Shown one piece after another: positions 41,298 to 50,126 of a DNA stretch of 64,000 bases. The translations under genes were made by a program, and so were the position numbers. The DNA comes from DASUPK01 sp963728875 (GTDB lineage: Bacteria > Actinomycetota > Thermoleophilia > Solirubrobacterales > 70-9), in NCBI GenBank assembly GCA_963728875.1, contig CAVSLJ010000002.1:682001-746000 (forward strand). Direction: 5' to 3'. Position 1 is the stretch's first letter. Every line of letters begins with the position of its first letter. The notes beneath the pieces are model-generated. The model saw only the letters and a list, made by a program, of their open reading frames with translations. It did no database searches and had not been told where the DNA came from.

Positions 41298-42785
41298 TCA
41301 GGCCGTGGTGGACGGCGACGGCGAGTCTGAGCGATAGGCAACGATGAAGCGCTCGTCCGGGCGGTTGATCGGCTCGGGGACGAAGATCGCGCTCACGGTT
41401 TCCATCAGGATCAGCAGGTCGAAGAAGAGGGACCGTTGCTTCAGGTAATAGAGGTCGTGACAGAGCTTCCAGGCCTCGCCGATGGGGGTCCCTGAGTAGC
41501 CGCACCGGACCGTCGCCCAGCCCGTGATTCCCGGCTTCAGCAGGCTCCGGCGGTCGTAGTAGTTGAATTCAGCCTCGAGTGAGTTGACGACGTCCGGCAT
41601 CTCGGGGCGCGGGCCGACGAGACTCATGTCGCCCCTGAGCACCTGCCAGATCTGTGGGAGTTCGTTGATGTGCAGCCTTTGCAGGTAGCGGCCGACGGAG
41701 GTCACCTTCTCGTCGGTCGGACGAGGATCTTCGTCGGCGTCCTCGTGCAGCGTCCGCATCTTGAGGAGCTCGAACTCGCGACCGCCCTCGCCGACTCGGG
41801 TTTGGCGGTAGAAGATCGAACCGCGATCGTCGAGCTTGATAGCGATCGCGGCGATGGCCACCAAGGGCGCGGCGACGATCGCCATAGCCGCGCCAAGGAC
41901 GAGGTCGAAGATCCGCTTGGACAGCGGCCAGCCTGCCTTGTACTCCGGGTGGAGCAGGTATTGGAACCAGGCCGACGTGGTGGTTCCGAGCGGGACGTGG
42001 CCAAACAGCTTCTCGTAGAACTGGCCCGATTCGATCAGGGACACCGGCAGATCGAGGCAAGCATCCGCGACCTGCTCGAAGACCTCGAGGCGGGATGTCC
42101 CGCCCTTGATTGCTTCGTCGCCCTCGGCAGGACTGAGCGGCCCGAGCACCAGGAGTTCGATTGCGTTGTCTAGAACCGTTCCGCGCAGCAGCACCAGGGA
42201 CCCGAGGCAGCGGACGCCCGCGGTGACCGCCGTGTCGCAGGAGCTCTTTGGATCGATGCAGCCGATCACCTGATAGCCCTTGACACCAACCGCCTCCAGC
42301 TCGGCCCGCAGCCCCCTGGCGAACTCGTGCGATCCGATCACGGCGACCCGCACCTCACGCTCGTTGCGGAAACGATGCGTGATCCACGCCCCCATGCCTG
42401 TGACGACCCAGGCGCCGAGCACCGGCGCCACCATGTGCCGCAGGGTGACAGTGCTGGTCGAGCCATCCGAGATGGAGATCAAGACGGCCGCGAGTGCCCC
42501 GATCGGAGGCGCCAGCAGATAGATGATTGCCGACGCCAGTGGAATCAGGTGCAATGGGTAGCGCGGGCGCCGCAGCAGCATGACCGCGGCGAACATGCAG
42601 ACGAAAACCAGCAAGCCCACCCACTCGGAGGAGAGGTGCTGGTGGGCGATCAAACCCCCCGTGAGAGCCGGCGCAACACGCAGCGTCAGGAATTCAACCT
42701 GGCGCTGCGCGCTTAGCCCGCTCAAGTATGGGAAATTCCCGCGTGCCTGTGATACCTCGCGTGCTGACTCGGAGGCAGCGGTCAC
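41298..42785 (-). CDS. Polyprenyl-phosphate glycosyl-1-phosphate transferase (WbaP/CpsE-like)
   Basis: 495 aa. N-terminal membrane helices (LLVFVCMFAAVMLL, LIPLASAIIYLLAPPIGAL, VAPVLGAWVVTGMGAWI), a cytoplasmic Rossmann-like CoA-binding-type domain (VAVIGSHEFARGLRAELEAV), and the C-terminal bacterial sugar transferase domain: KRIFDLVLGAAMAIVAAPLV, IFYRQTRVGEGGREFELLKM, RTLHEDADEDPRP, RLHINELPQIWQVLRGDMSL, VGPRPEMP, LLKPGITGWATVRCGYSG. It transfers a sugar-1-phosphate to undecaprenyl phosphate and so starts repeat-unit synthesis. GTG start 42785. Confidence 0.93.
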   Translation of the reverse strand: MTAASESAREVSQARGNFPYLSGLSAQRQVEFLTLRVAPALTGGLIAHQHLSSEWVGLLVFVCMFAAVMLLRRPRYPLHLIPLASAIIYLLAPPIGALAAVLISISDGSTSTVTLRHMVAPVLGAWVVTGMGAWITHRFRNEREVRVAVIGSHEFARGLRAELEAVGVKGYQVIGCIDPKSSCDTAVTAGVRCLGSLVLLRGTVLDNAIELLVLGPLSPAEGDEAIKGGTSRLEVFEQVADACLDLPVSLIESGQFYEKLFGHVPLGTTTSAWFQYLLHPEYKAGWPLSKRIFDLVLGAAMAIVAAPLVAIAAIAIKLDDRGSIFYRQTRVGEGGREFELLKMRTLHEDADEDPRPTDEKVTSVGRYLQRLHINELPQIWQVLRGDMSLVGPRPEMPDVVNSLEAEFNYYDRRSLLKPGITGWATVRCGYSGTPIGEAWKLCHDLYYLKQRSLFFDLLILMETVSAIFVPEPINRPDERFIVAYRSDSPSPSTTA

Positions 42786-42800
42786 CGCATGTCCCCCGGG

Positions 42801-43154
42801 TTACGCCTTGGGGGCCCTGGGTGCGGACAGCCTGCGCAGCGCGACGCCTGTACCAACCAGGGCAGCGGCCACGATCGCCAGGACCATCACATCCATACCC
42901 GTGAACGGCAGGGAACCGACGTTCCCATTCAGGCCCGAGGTGTTCTGGGCAACTGCCGCCGCTGGCTTCGCCGCTGGCTTCGCCGTAGAGCCCGTGCCAG
43001 ACGTGCCCTGAACCTGGGACGTGGGCTCGTACTCAGAGGCCGAGGGATTGGACAGTGCATCCTGCGCCAAGGCCGTCGCCGGAGCGATCGCAACCGCAGC
43101 AACTACCGCGAGAAGGGCAAGGCCCCCGAATCGCTTAAGCGTGAACTTTCGCAT
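42801..43154 (-). CDS. LPFTG cell-wall-anchored protein 2
   Basis: 117 aa. Signal peptide MRKFTLKRFGGLALLAVVAA with cleavage after ATALA; mature start QDALSNPSASEYEPTSQVQG; Ala/Lys/Gly/Thr spacer; NVGSLPFTGMDVMVLAIVAA with the LPFTG sortase motif, a hydrophobic segment (VMVLAIVAAALVGTGVAL) and basic RRLSAPRAPKA tail. This is a complete CWSS. ATG 43154 has AGGA 9 nt upstream; ATG 43163 is an alternative. It may be a short surface peptide that is displayed or polymer-linked rather than an enzyme. Confidence 0.85.
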   Translation of the reverse strand: MRKFTLKRFGGLALLAVVAAVAIAPATALAQDALSNPSASEYEPTSQVQGTSGTGSTAKPAAKPAAAVAQNTSGLNGNVGSLPFTGMDVMVLAIVAAALVGTGVALRRLSAPRAPKA

Positions 43155-43463
43155 GATTCTCATTCCTATCGGCAAAGGGAGCATCGGGCGCAAGGGCCTC
43201 CCGGTCAGCCTCCCGTAAGAAGCTGTTTCCCACCTGGGCCGGGGTTGACTCCCCATTTCGCGACGCATCTTACGAGCCGATTCCCGCGTTTATATCCGCA
43301 AAAACCCGCAATTCTGATCCGGCATGCCTGTGGTGGACTAATAGCCCCACTACTTGCTGATCCTCAGCTGCAGGCCAGGTCGTCGATATCGGGGTCGTGC
43401 GGGCTGGAGGTCGTCGATCAGTCCAGCATCGGCATAAGTCCGCGCTCTCGGGCACGGCGCTGT
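43155..43463 (-). other. Long untranslated leader region upstream of LPFTG gene 2
   Basis: About 300 bp without a coding frame. TAAGAT at about 43280 could be a -10, giving a leader near 110 nt with GGGG-AGTCAA-CCCC hairpin and two GGGAGGC repeats; this is long for this mostly leaderless region. The distal half contains two TTGCGG copies and AT-rich DNA (GGATATAAACG). No riboswitch family recognised. Confidence 0.4.
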
Positions 43464-44223
43464 TCAGCTCGGGCCCCGGTGCCCGCGCACCCTCTCCAGC
43501 AGAACGCCCGGCTTCGAGTTTCTCACTGTGCGGATGAAGGGCGAAACCTTGAGGCGGAACCGCGCCGCTTCATCAATGGAATACACGCCGATCCTAGGCC
43601 AGCGAAGTGGATCCGGTGGGCCTGGACTGAGCGCCGCTCCGGCCCGATAGCCGGCCTCCCCGGCGGCCTTGGCGACTCGCTCGTCAACTGCTCCGTAGGG
43701 ATACGCAAGCGATCGACAGGTCGCCCCCAGCTCCCGCGTGCAGACCTCTCGTGACTCGGCAAGCTCCTCGTGCAGATCCGCGTCGGCGAGCTCTGGCAGC
43801 TTGGGGTGCGAGCGAGTATGCGAAGCGATCTCCCACCCGGCGTCCCTCAACCCGCGCAGCTCGTCCCAGTTCATGGGCCTGAGCTCATCTTCGTAGGGCC
43901 CTCCCTTCCAGCTTGTCGATCCCAGGCCAACTCATCGGGGTGGATAGGCCGACAAGCGACGTGGGAACGAAGACGGTGGCGGGAAAACCGAACTCCCTGA
44001 GCACTGGGAATCCGTGGTCGAGCACCGATCGAAACCCGTCGTCGAAGGTGATCGCGACCGTCTTGGCCGGGACATCTCCCGCGACGACATCCGAGAACCT
44101 CGCTCCGCTGTAGCCATGGCGGACCAGGAACTCGAGTTGCTCGCGCAGGCGCTCCGGTGCTATCGCCAGCGTCGAGGGCCAGTGGCTGCTAACAGCGTGG
44201 TAGCAAAGGACGAGAGATCCCAC
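43464..44223 (-). CDS. Polysaccharide deacetylase (NodB/CE4), one frameshift near 43888
   Basis: About 253 aa. GSLVLCYHAVSSHWPS, then NodB motif 1 KTVAITFDDGFRSVLDHGF (TFDDG, metal Asp), ATVFVPTSLVGL, after a one-base correction DELRPMNWDELRGLRDAGWE, motif 2 IASHTRSHPKLPEL (H-x3-H as SHTRSH), LAYPYGAVDERVAKAAG (motif 3, RSLAYPYG). Deacetylates N-acetyl sugars in a polymer or lipid-linked unit. GTG 44223 has TAAGAA 7 nt upstream. Confidence 0.87.
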
Positions 44224-44230
44224 ACGAGCA

Positions 44231-44236
44231 TTCTTA
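44231..44236 (-). promoter_or_regulatory. -10 element of the deacetylase gene
   Basis: TAAGAA, 7 nt before GTG 44223. Confidence 0.4.
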
Positions 44237-44290
44237 GCGTCAGGGCCCGTCGTATTCCACGACAAAAATGCCCCCCTCGTTGTCGCCGCA

Positions 44291-44296
44291 TATCCT
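44291..44296 (+). promoter_or_regulatory. -10 element of the GT4 gene at 44303
   Basis: TATCCT, 6 nt before ATG 44303. Confidence 0.5.
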
Positions 44297-44302
44297 CGCC
44301 AC

Positions 44303-45453
44303 ATGCCGCGGCTCGGGGTCTACACCGACTACAACTACTCACTCTCCGGTGGGCGCCCTTACGCTGAGCGCGCCTTCGCCATGTTCGTGGCGGAGCTCGC
44401 CCACCGCCTCGGCCGGGTCACGGTGATCGGCAGGCTCGACCCCGAGGGGGCGTCTCGGTATCCGCTCGGCGACGACGTCGATTTCGTCGCTCTTCCTCAC
44501 TATCCGAGCCTCTCCGACACCTGGCCGGCGATCCGGGGCATGCTCGGCTCGCTGTTGCCGTTCTGGAGGGCACTCGACGAACTCGACTGCGTCTGGATCC
44601 TCGGCCCGCATCCGCTGGCCTTCCCGTTTGCCCTGCTCGCCCGGCTGCGGGGGCGCCGCGTGTTTCTCGGCGTGCGGCAGGATTCGGTGGCCTACATGCG
44701 CACCCGGCATCCCAACAGCCGCGTCCGCGTCGCAATTGCGCTGGCGATGGACCGTGCTTTCAGGGTGCTCGCACGACGCTGGCCGACGATCGTCGTCGGC
44801 CCCGCCATACGCCGCCAGTACGCCCACAGCAGGGCGCTCTTGGAGGTGTCGATCTCCCTCATCCGGGCAGATGACCTCTCCGCTGCAGACCTCGGGTTCC
44901 CGCGACTACTCCGGCGAGCTCGTCGCCCTCAGCGTCGGCCGGCTCGAGTCCGAGAAGAATCCCCTGGCGCTCGCCGACGTGATCTGCGGCCTTCGTCGGA
45001 TCGATCCCCGCTGGCGGCTCGTCGTCTGTGGCGAGGGAGACCTCCGACCGGCGCTTGAGGAGCGCGTTCGGGAGCTCGGGGTCGAAAACGCGGTCGACCT
45101 TCGCGGCTACCTTCCACATGACGGCGGGCTGGCCGATGCATACCGCGAGGCGCACGCTCTCGCTCATGTCACCTGGACGGAGGGGCTTCCTCAGGTCCTC
45201 TTCGAGGCATTCGCGGCACGTCTACCCGTTGCCGCAACCGATGTCGGCGGCATTCGTGAGGCGGTTGGCGATGCCGTCCTTCTCGCCCCCCCGGGCGAGC
45301 CGGCGCTGATCGCGGATGCGATCGCACTGATCGGGCGGGACGGCGGACACCGCGAGCGGCTACGGAGCGCGGCGTCGAGCTGGTGCGCTCCCGCACCCTG
45401 GAGTCGGAGACCGCCGGGTCGCGGAATTCATCATCGCCAAATCGGACGCCTAG
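44303..45453 (+). CDS. Family 4 glycosyltransferase, frameshifts near 44897 and 45370
   Basis: About 383 aa GT-B fold. N-half: RLGVYTDYNYSLSGGRPYAE, LDCVWILGPHPLAFPFALLA. C-half after a one-base change near 44897: LVALSVGRLESEKNPLALAD, LVVCGEGDLRPALEERVREL, VDLRGYLPHDGGLADAYREA, VTWTEGLPQVLFEAFAARLP (E-x7-E motif), VAATDVGGIREAVGDAVLL. A second change near 45370 gives a natural end VAEFIIAKSDA at TAG 45451-45453. Retaining transferase acting on a lipid-linked repeat unit; sugar unknown. Confidence 0.87.
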
Positions 45454-45457
45454 ACGG

Positions 45458-46099
45458 CTAGAGACCGTCGCGGTTCAGGTCCGTGCGAACAACCGCCTCG
45501 GCGGTCTGCGCGGCAATGACCTCCGCGGCTCCCGCATCCGCGGCTATCTCGGCGATCTGCGCGAGGCCGATGTAGACGGTCGCGGTTTGCTGCGCAACCT
45601 CGACCAGGTCCTCGTAGATGCTGGTGCGCTCCCCTTCATGGCCGTAACTGAGGTCGTCCACGATCACAAGCTGTGCTCTCCGGGCCATCTGCCGCCAGAT
45701 CGCCGGCTTGACGCCGGCGCTCGGAACGAGCAGGACGGCGCCAGTTTCGCGCCCCAACCCGTATCGCTCGAGCCAGGACAGAGTCGACGCGCGCATCGAG
45801 CGAAGCCGCGCACTGAGGAAGACGAACTCCGCCTCGGGAAGATTCCTCCTCATGGCCGCGAGGAACCCGAGCATGTTCGGCATCGGTTCGGCATCCAGGA
45901 TGGCCTGCTGGAGCGGGACGCCGGCGCGAACCAGGGATCCGGATCCGACCAGCGTGTTGTCGAGGTCCCAGCAGATTCGCGCCTGTGCGACGCTGCGACT
46001 CTCCAGGCGCCGCACCTCCTTGGCCGCCAGCCACGATTCCCACCTCGCGCGCGCGCGGAACGCGCGCCTGGCCCGGTGGACTAGCGAGCCTCCCGGCAC
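45458..46099 (-). CDS. HAD-superfamily hydrolase of the cassette
   Basis: 213 aa. HAD motif I RICWDLDNTLVGSGSL (D-x-D-N-T) near residue 45, motif II FVFLSARLRSMRASTLSWL (Ser/Thr), motif III Lys in GVKPAIWRQM, motif IV LVIVDDLSYGHEGE (DD). Probably a small phosphatase without a large cap. The GTG start overlaps the aminotransferase stop by 19 bp; it is the third gene of an ATP-grasp/aminotransferase/HAD cassette. Its substrate would be a phosphorylated intermediate of that pathway. Confidence 0.83.
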   Translation of the reverse strand: MPGGSLVHRARRAFRARARWESWLAAKEVRRLESRSVAQARICWDLDNTLVGSGSLVRAGVPLQQAILDAEPMPNMLGFLAAMRRNLPEAEFVFLSARLRSMRASTLSWLERYGLGRETGAVLLVPSAGVKPAIWRQMARRAQLVIVDDLSYGHEGERTSIYEDLVEVAQQTATVYIGLAQIAEIAADAGAAEVIAAQTAEAVVRTDLNRDGL

Positions 46100-47277
46100 T
46101 CCGCGATGACGTCGTTCAGAGCCGCGACTATGGCTTCGTTCTCGAAGTCCTTCCGGGCCGCGATTCGAAGGTATTCCGCCCCCTCCAGTCCGACCTTGTC
46201 GCGACAGTCGCGCACGTAGACACCGTGACGGATCAGGAGCAGAGGCACCAGAATCTCGACTGGGACCGACTCATCGAGCTGGACGAGGCGGAAGTTCGCC
46301 ATCGTCGGAAAGGCACGCAGTCCTTCGACCCCCTCCATGGCCTTGAAGAACGCGTGCGCCTCGTCGAGATAGCGAAGGCGAGCCTGTGCATAGCTCTCCT
46401 GGAATTCCGGCTCCTTGAACAGCCGGAAGAAGAACTCCGTGAGTCCACTGACGTTCCACAGGTATCCGTTCTTGAGCAGCAGCTCCAATCGGTCGCGGCT
46501 CATAATCGCGTAGCCCGCCCGAACGCCCGCAATGCCGAAGTCCTTCGACATGCTCTTCACCAGCATCACGTTGTCGAGCCCCGCCGCCTCGCCGGCGAGG
46601 CTCTCGCGACTTCGCTCTTGGTCCTCGTACGCGAAGTCCACGAAGCTCTCATCGAGAATTACGAGCTGCAGAGACTCAAATTCCCGCAGCATGGTGCGCA
46701 TCCTGTCGGCGGGTATATAGCCGCCGTTCGGGTTGTTCGGATTGATCAGGCAAACGGTGTCGACTTGGTTCTCGAAGACGAACTTCACGAAGTCATCGCA
46801 GTCCAGCTTGAAATCGTTCTCGGGTGAGAGCTTGTAGAAGACGCACTCCTGATCGGGGCGGAGGTACTCGTAGTAGGGCGAGAAGGTGGGCAGGATGACC
46901 GCGACCCGTTTGGCGGCGAACTGGTGCAGCCCGGCCTGGATCGCCTCGACGGCGCCGTTACAGACGAAGATCTGTCTCTCGTCCACGCCCACTGTGGGGG
47001 CAAGCAGGCTGGCAATGTGCTGGTTTTGCGAGGGATAGAACTCCAGCAGCTCGCGAATCTGGCCCGTCTCCAGCAAATCGACGGTGAGGCGGTCGATGAA
47101 CAGGTCCGTCGCGTAGGGGTTCGACAGGAAACAGGCGTCGATCTTGATCTCGAGGCCGGGGACGCGATCCTGGAGTGTGAAGCGGCTAGGCGAATGCGAG
47201 CCGGCCTCGGCCTGGATCTCATTCAGGATCGAGAGGGTCCGGGCCTCATCCTCGGAGAGTTTCAACGCAGATGTCAA
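46081..47277 (-). CDS. PLP-dependent class I/II aminotransferase (HisC/CobD-like) of the cassette
   Basis: 398 aa. LSNPYATDLFIDRLTVDLLE, LEFYPSQNQHIASLLAP, IFVCNGAVEAIQAGLHQFAA, LINPNNPNGGYIPADRMRTM, LVILDESFVDFAYED and the Schiff-base Lys in MLVKSMSKDFGIAGVRAGYA. As I recall, the N-terminal block resembles aminotransferases fused to nucleotidyltransferases in surface-polysaccharide loci. Substrate unknown. ATG overlaps the ATP-grasp stop (ATGA, 47274-47277), so translation is coupled. Intact. Confidence 0.88.
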   Translation of the reverse strand: MTSALKLSEDEARTLSILNEIQAEAGSHSPSRFTLQDRVPGLEIKIDACFLSNPYATDLFIDRLTVDLLETGQIRELLEFYPSQNQHIASLLAPTVGVDERQIFVCNGAVEAIQAGLHQFAAKRVAVILPTFSPYYEYLRPDQECVFYKLSPENDFKLDCDDFVKFVFENQVDTVCLINPNNPNGGYIPADRMRTMLREFESLQLVILDESFVDFAYEDQERSRESLAGEAAGLDNVMLVKSMSKDFGIAGVRAGYAIMSRDRLELLLKNGYLWNVSGLTEFFFRLFKEPEFQESYAQARLRYLDEAHAFFKAMEGVEGLRAFPTMANFRLVQLDESVPVEILVPLLLIRHGVYVRDCRDKVGLEGAEYLRIAARKDFENEAIVAALNDVIAECREAR

Positions 47278-48404
47278 ATCAGGTCCTGTGCGAGTAGGTC
47301 GCGGGCGACCGTGCGATACGCGTCGAACTGCTCCAGCCGGTAGCCCCGGGGAATGTTTCGTCTCTTTGCCTTGTATTCGCTGTAGGTCCAGTTGGCATAT
47401 CTCTCCGGCTTGGGTGGGTTCGGCTGGTAGTAGGGGCTCAGCTCGAGGATAAGTGGATCCTTGCCGAGGTCGTCATCAGTCCACATCAAATCGACACCTG
47501 CGGTTCGAACCCCGAGTTCTTGCAGCCATTTTGCGACGAGCGGGCCGACCTCGGGTGGGATGTCACCGTGTACGACCAGCGAGTTGTAGCTCGTTGCCGT
47601 GGTGGTCCATTCGGGGCGCGCGAGTACTTCCGGGGTCTTCACCCGCCAGTACGTAGCGGATTCTACGATGCGGTCGCCGGCCATCGTCAGCCGTAGATCC
47701 TTCGTGGCGCCCTGGACTATCTCCTGCATGATCAAGCTTTCGGTCGGCTTGAATCGGTATTCGGACACGAACCGCCGGGCCTCTGCAGCGGTCTGGAAAT
47801 AGTGGATACCGCCGCTGCCCGCCGAGTGCTCCTCCTTGATCAGAGTCGGTTCAAGATCGAACCCCGAGCTCTGCCATCCCTCCGCCGTGAGGATCTCCGT
47901 CCTGGGGGTGGGGGCGCCGATCTCCGCCAATCGCCTGTGCATGTGCGCCTTGTTCTCCCAGAAGAGCGTCTCGTCGGCTGAACAAAGCGGGCGATTGCCC
48001 TGGCTCTCCATGCCGAGAGCAAATTGGTAGGCCTGCCGACTGTAGTCCCAGAGGGGTGGAAAGACGAACTTCTTTTCGGGGACGAACCAAATCACCGTCT
48101 TCTCAAACACCACGCTCGGGTCTTCGGTGATCGCGAATGCTCTCGCAGCCTCCGCCAAGGCCCTTGCATAGGCCAGCTCCGCGACGTATGTCTCATGTTT
48201 GAACCCGGGCGGATACCGGCTGGTGAGGAGAAGGACCGTCTCCGTCTGATCCAGCGGGACGATGGCTTGGGTGGGCATCGCCGGCAGCGTCCGGTCTATT
48301 CCCCACTTGAAGTAGCGCCCTCCGACCTTCCGCTTGACGGTCTGGAGATCACCCTGCCTGAAGCGACGGCCGATCAAGGACGGACGGTCCGACCTGCGGA
48401 CCAC
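47274..48404 (-). CDS. ATP-grasp-like ligase of the cassette
   Basis: 376 aa. Middle and C-terminal half fit the ATP-grasp fold: ENKAHMHRRLAEIGAPTPRT, LEPTLIKEEHSAGSGGIHYF (nucleotide-binding Lys and Gly loop), IMQEIVQGATKDLRLTMAGD, and the Mg-ligand end AGVDLMWTDDD...LILELSPYYQPNPP (E-L-S-P for the usual E-x-N). The first ~115 residues (TETVLLLTSRYPPGFKHETY) are a pre-ATP-grasp domain. Carboxylate-amine ligation is expected. GTG 48404 is open, but ATG 48421 lies 7 nt after TAATCT one base out of frame, so the true start may be there. Confidence 0.75.
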   Translation of the reverse strand: MVRRSDRPSLIGRRFRQGDLQTVKRKVGGRYFKWGIDRTLPAMPTQAIVPLDQTETVLLLTSRYPPGFKHETYVAELAYARALAEAARAFAITEDPSVVFEKTVIWFVPEKKFVFPPLWDYSRQAYQFALGMESQGNRPLCSADETLFWENKAHMHRRLAEIGAPTPRTEILTAEGWQSSGFDLEPTLIKEEHSAGSGGIHYFQTAAEARRFVSEYRFKPTESLIMQEIVQGATKDLRLTMAGDRIVESATYWRVKTPEVLARPEWTTTATSYNSLVVHGDIPPEVGPLVAKWLQELGVRTAGVDLMWTDDDLGKDPLILELSPYYQPNPPKPERYANWTYSEYKAKRRNIPRGYRLEQFDAYRTVARDLLAQDLI

Positions 48405-48428
48405 TGCCGGCTTACTGGCATGCGGGGC

Positions 48429-48434
48429 AGATTA
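48429..48434 (-). promoter_or_regulatory. -10 element of the three-gene cassette
   Basis: TAATCT, 7 nt before ATG 48421. Suggests the cassette is its own transcription unit, divergent from wzz-BY-kinase. Confidence 0.45.
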
Positions 48435-48535
48435 ACCGGTCCGCCGGGCCCCCACCCGAAGTCAGGGCAATCGCAGGATCGTTCCCCCCGGTTCCCCTGT
48501 CACAATGTCCGCCTCCTTCGAGGGGGGTCTAAACA

Positions 48536-50079
48536 TTGGCGTCCACACCGACCAGAAACACTGAGTGGCTCGAGCCTCCGGAGGAGGAACTCGGCCTCAA
48601 GCGCTACATCGAGACCCTTCGCGAGCGGTGGGTCCTGGTAGCCGTGGCGACTCTGGTGTGCACGTTGTTCGCGGGGCTGTACGTCGCGGTGGCGCAGCAG
48701 ACTTTCAAGGCCGAGGCGGACCTGCTGATCACGCCGGTCGATCCCTCCACCTTGCCGAGCCTTCCGCTGATCAGGCAGAGCGCCGACCCGACTCGCGACG
48801 TTCAGACCGCCGCCCGGTTGGTGACGAATGTCGACGTCGCTGCCCGCGTCAAGAACCAGCTTCATCTGAGCGAGAGCCCGCAGGACCTGCTCAAGCTGGT
48901 CACGGCGGAGCCGGTGGCCGAAAGCAACATCGTGGCGATCACGGCGACACGGAACACCAGGGCCGAAGCGCGGGATCTCGCGAACGCATTTGCAACTCAG
49001 ACGATCGATGAGCAGACGGACAAGCTCCATACGGAGATCGCCAGCCAGTTCGAGGGCCTCAAGGCCGGAGGCACCCCCCCGGGCACGCTGGCGGAGCTGT
49101 CGGCACTGAGCACGGGCAAAGATCCCACCATGCGTGTCGAGACCCTCGCCGACCTGCCCCAGGATGCGGCGAGCCCCCGACCGTTCCTCACCATTACGGG
49201 CGGCATTCTGGCCGGCCTCGTGCTCGGGGTCGTTGCCGCCTTCGCGGCTCAGATCCTGGACCCGCGCCTGCGCCGAGAGGAGCAGCTGCGCCGCCGCTAC
49301 CGCCTTCCGATCCTTGCGCGGATCCCTAGGGAGGAGTCCCGCCGCGACCGGCCGCTGGGCCCAGGAGTCTGTCGGCAGCCGGAGCGGAGGCGTACCGCAC
49401 GCTTCGCGCGACGATCTCGCGGACCCGCACCGAGGCCAAAGCGGCACAGGTGATCCTGATCACCGGCCCATCTGCAAGCGAGGGCAAAAGCACCACGGCC
49501 CTCAACCTGGCCGCGTCGCTCGCCCTCACCGGTCAGGACGTGATCCTGATCGAGGCGGACCTTCGCCGGCCCTCGCTTGGGTCGGTCCTGGACGTAAAGC
49601 CGGAAGCGGGCGGGGTTGTCAGCGTGCTCGTCGAGCACACCCGGCTCACACAGGCTCTGGTCACGAGCTCGGCTTTCGGACCGCACCTGCGCGTCCTTCT
49701 CGCCGAGCAATCCGGGAGCGGATGGGTCACGGACCTCTTCTCGATCCCGGCGGCGGACGCGATGATCAAGGACGCCCGGAGGCTCGCGGACTTCGTCGTC
49801 ATCGACTCGCCTCCGCTCAACGAGGTGATCGACGCGCTGCCGCTGGCTCGCCAGGCCGACGACGTGCTCGTCGTCGCCCGTATCGGGAAGACGCGGGTGG
49901 ACAAACTTGCGCAGCTCGCTGATCTGCTGGCGGAGAGTGGCATCACGCCGATCGGCTTCGCCGTCATCGGAACCCCACGCCCTAGGGGACGCGACTACAG
50001 CTACTACTCGGAGGCCCCCTCGGACGGCGATCGGGAGCGACCCTCCCCGCTCTCCGCCGGTGTCGACCGAGGCGGCTAA
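48536..50079 (+). CDS. Wzz-type chain-length protein fused to BY-kinase, one frameshift near 49365
   Basis: About 514 aa. N-terminal Wzz/GumC: LKRYIETLRERWVLVAVATL (TM1), QQTFKAEADLLITPVD, and TM2 LTITGGILAGLVLGVVAAFA. After the frame change: AAGAEAYRTLRATISRTRTE and the tyrosine-kinase domain with Walker A GPSASEGKSTTALNLAASL, Walker A' VILIEADLRRPSLG, Walker B FVVIDSPPLNEV. The end carries a Tyr cluster (RDYSYYSE), the autophosphorylation tail. It sets polymer length and regulates assembly. TTG 48536 after GAGGGGGG. Confidence 0.9.
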
Positions 50080-50126
50080 GCCAGCCGCCACTGGGTGAGA
50101 GCCCAAAGCCCATCCCACCTGATCTG

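Noticed and set aside
43155..43280. Cobalamin or c-di-GMP riboswitch in the LPFTG2 leader
   Set aside because: Neither the B12 box nor the GEMM core is present; only simple hairpins and GGGAGGC repeats are seen.
47495..47520. GGTTCGAACCCCGAG resembling a tRNA T-arm
   Set aside because: It lies within the ATP-grasp coding sequence and no acceptor, D or anticodon arm can be built around it.
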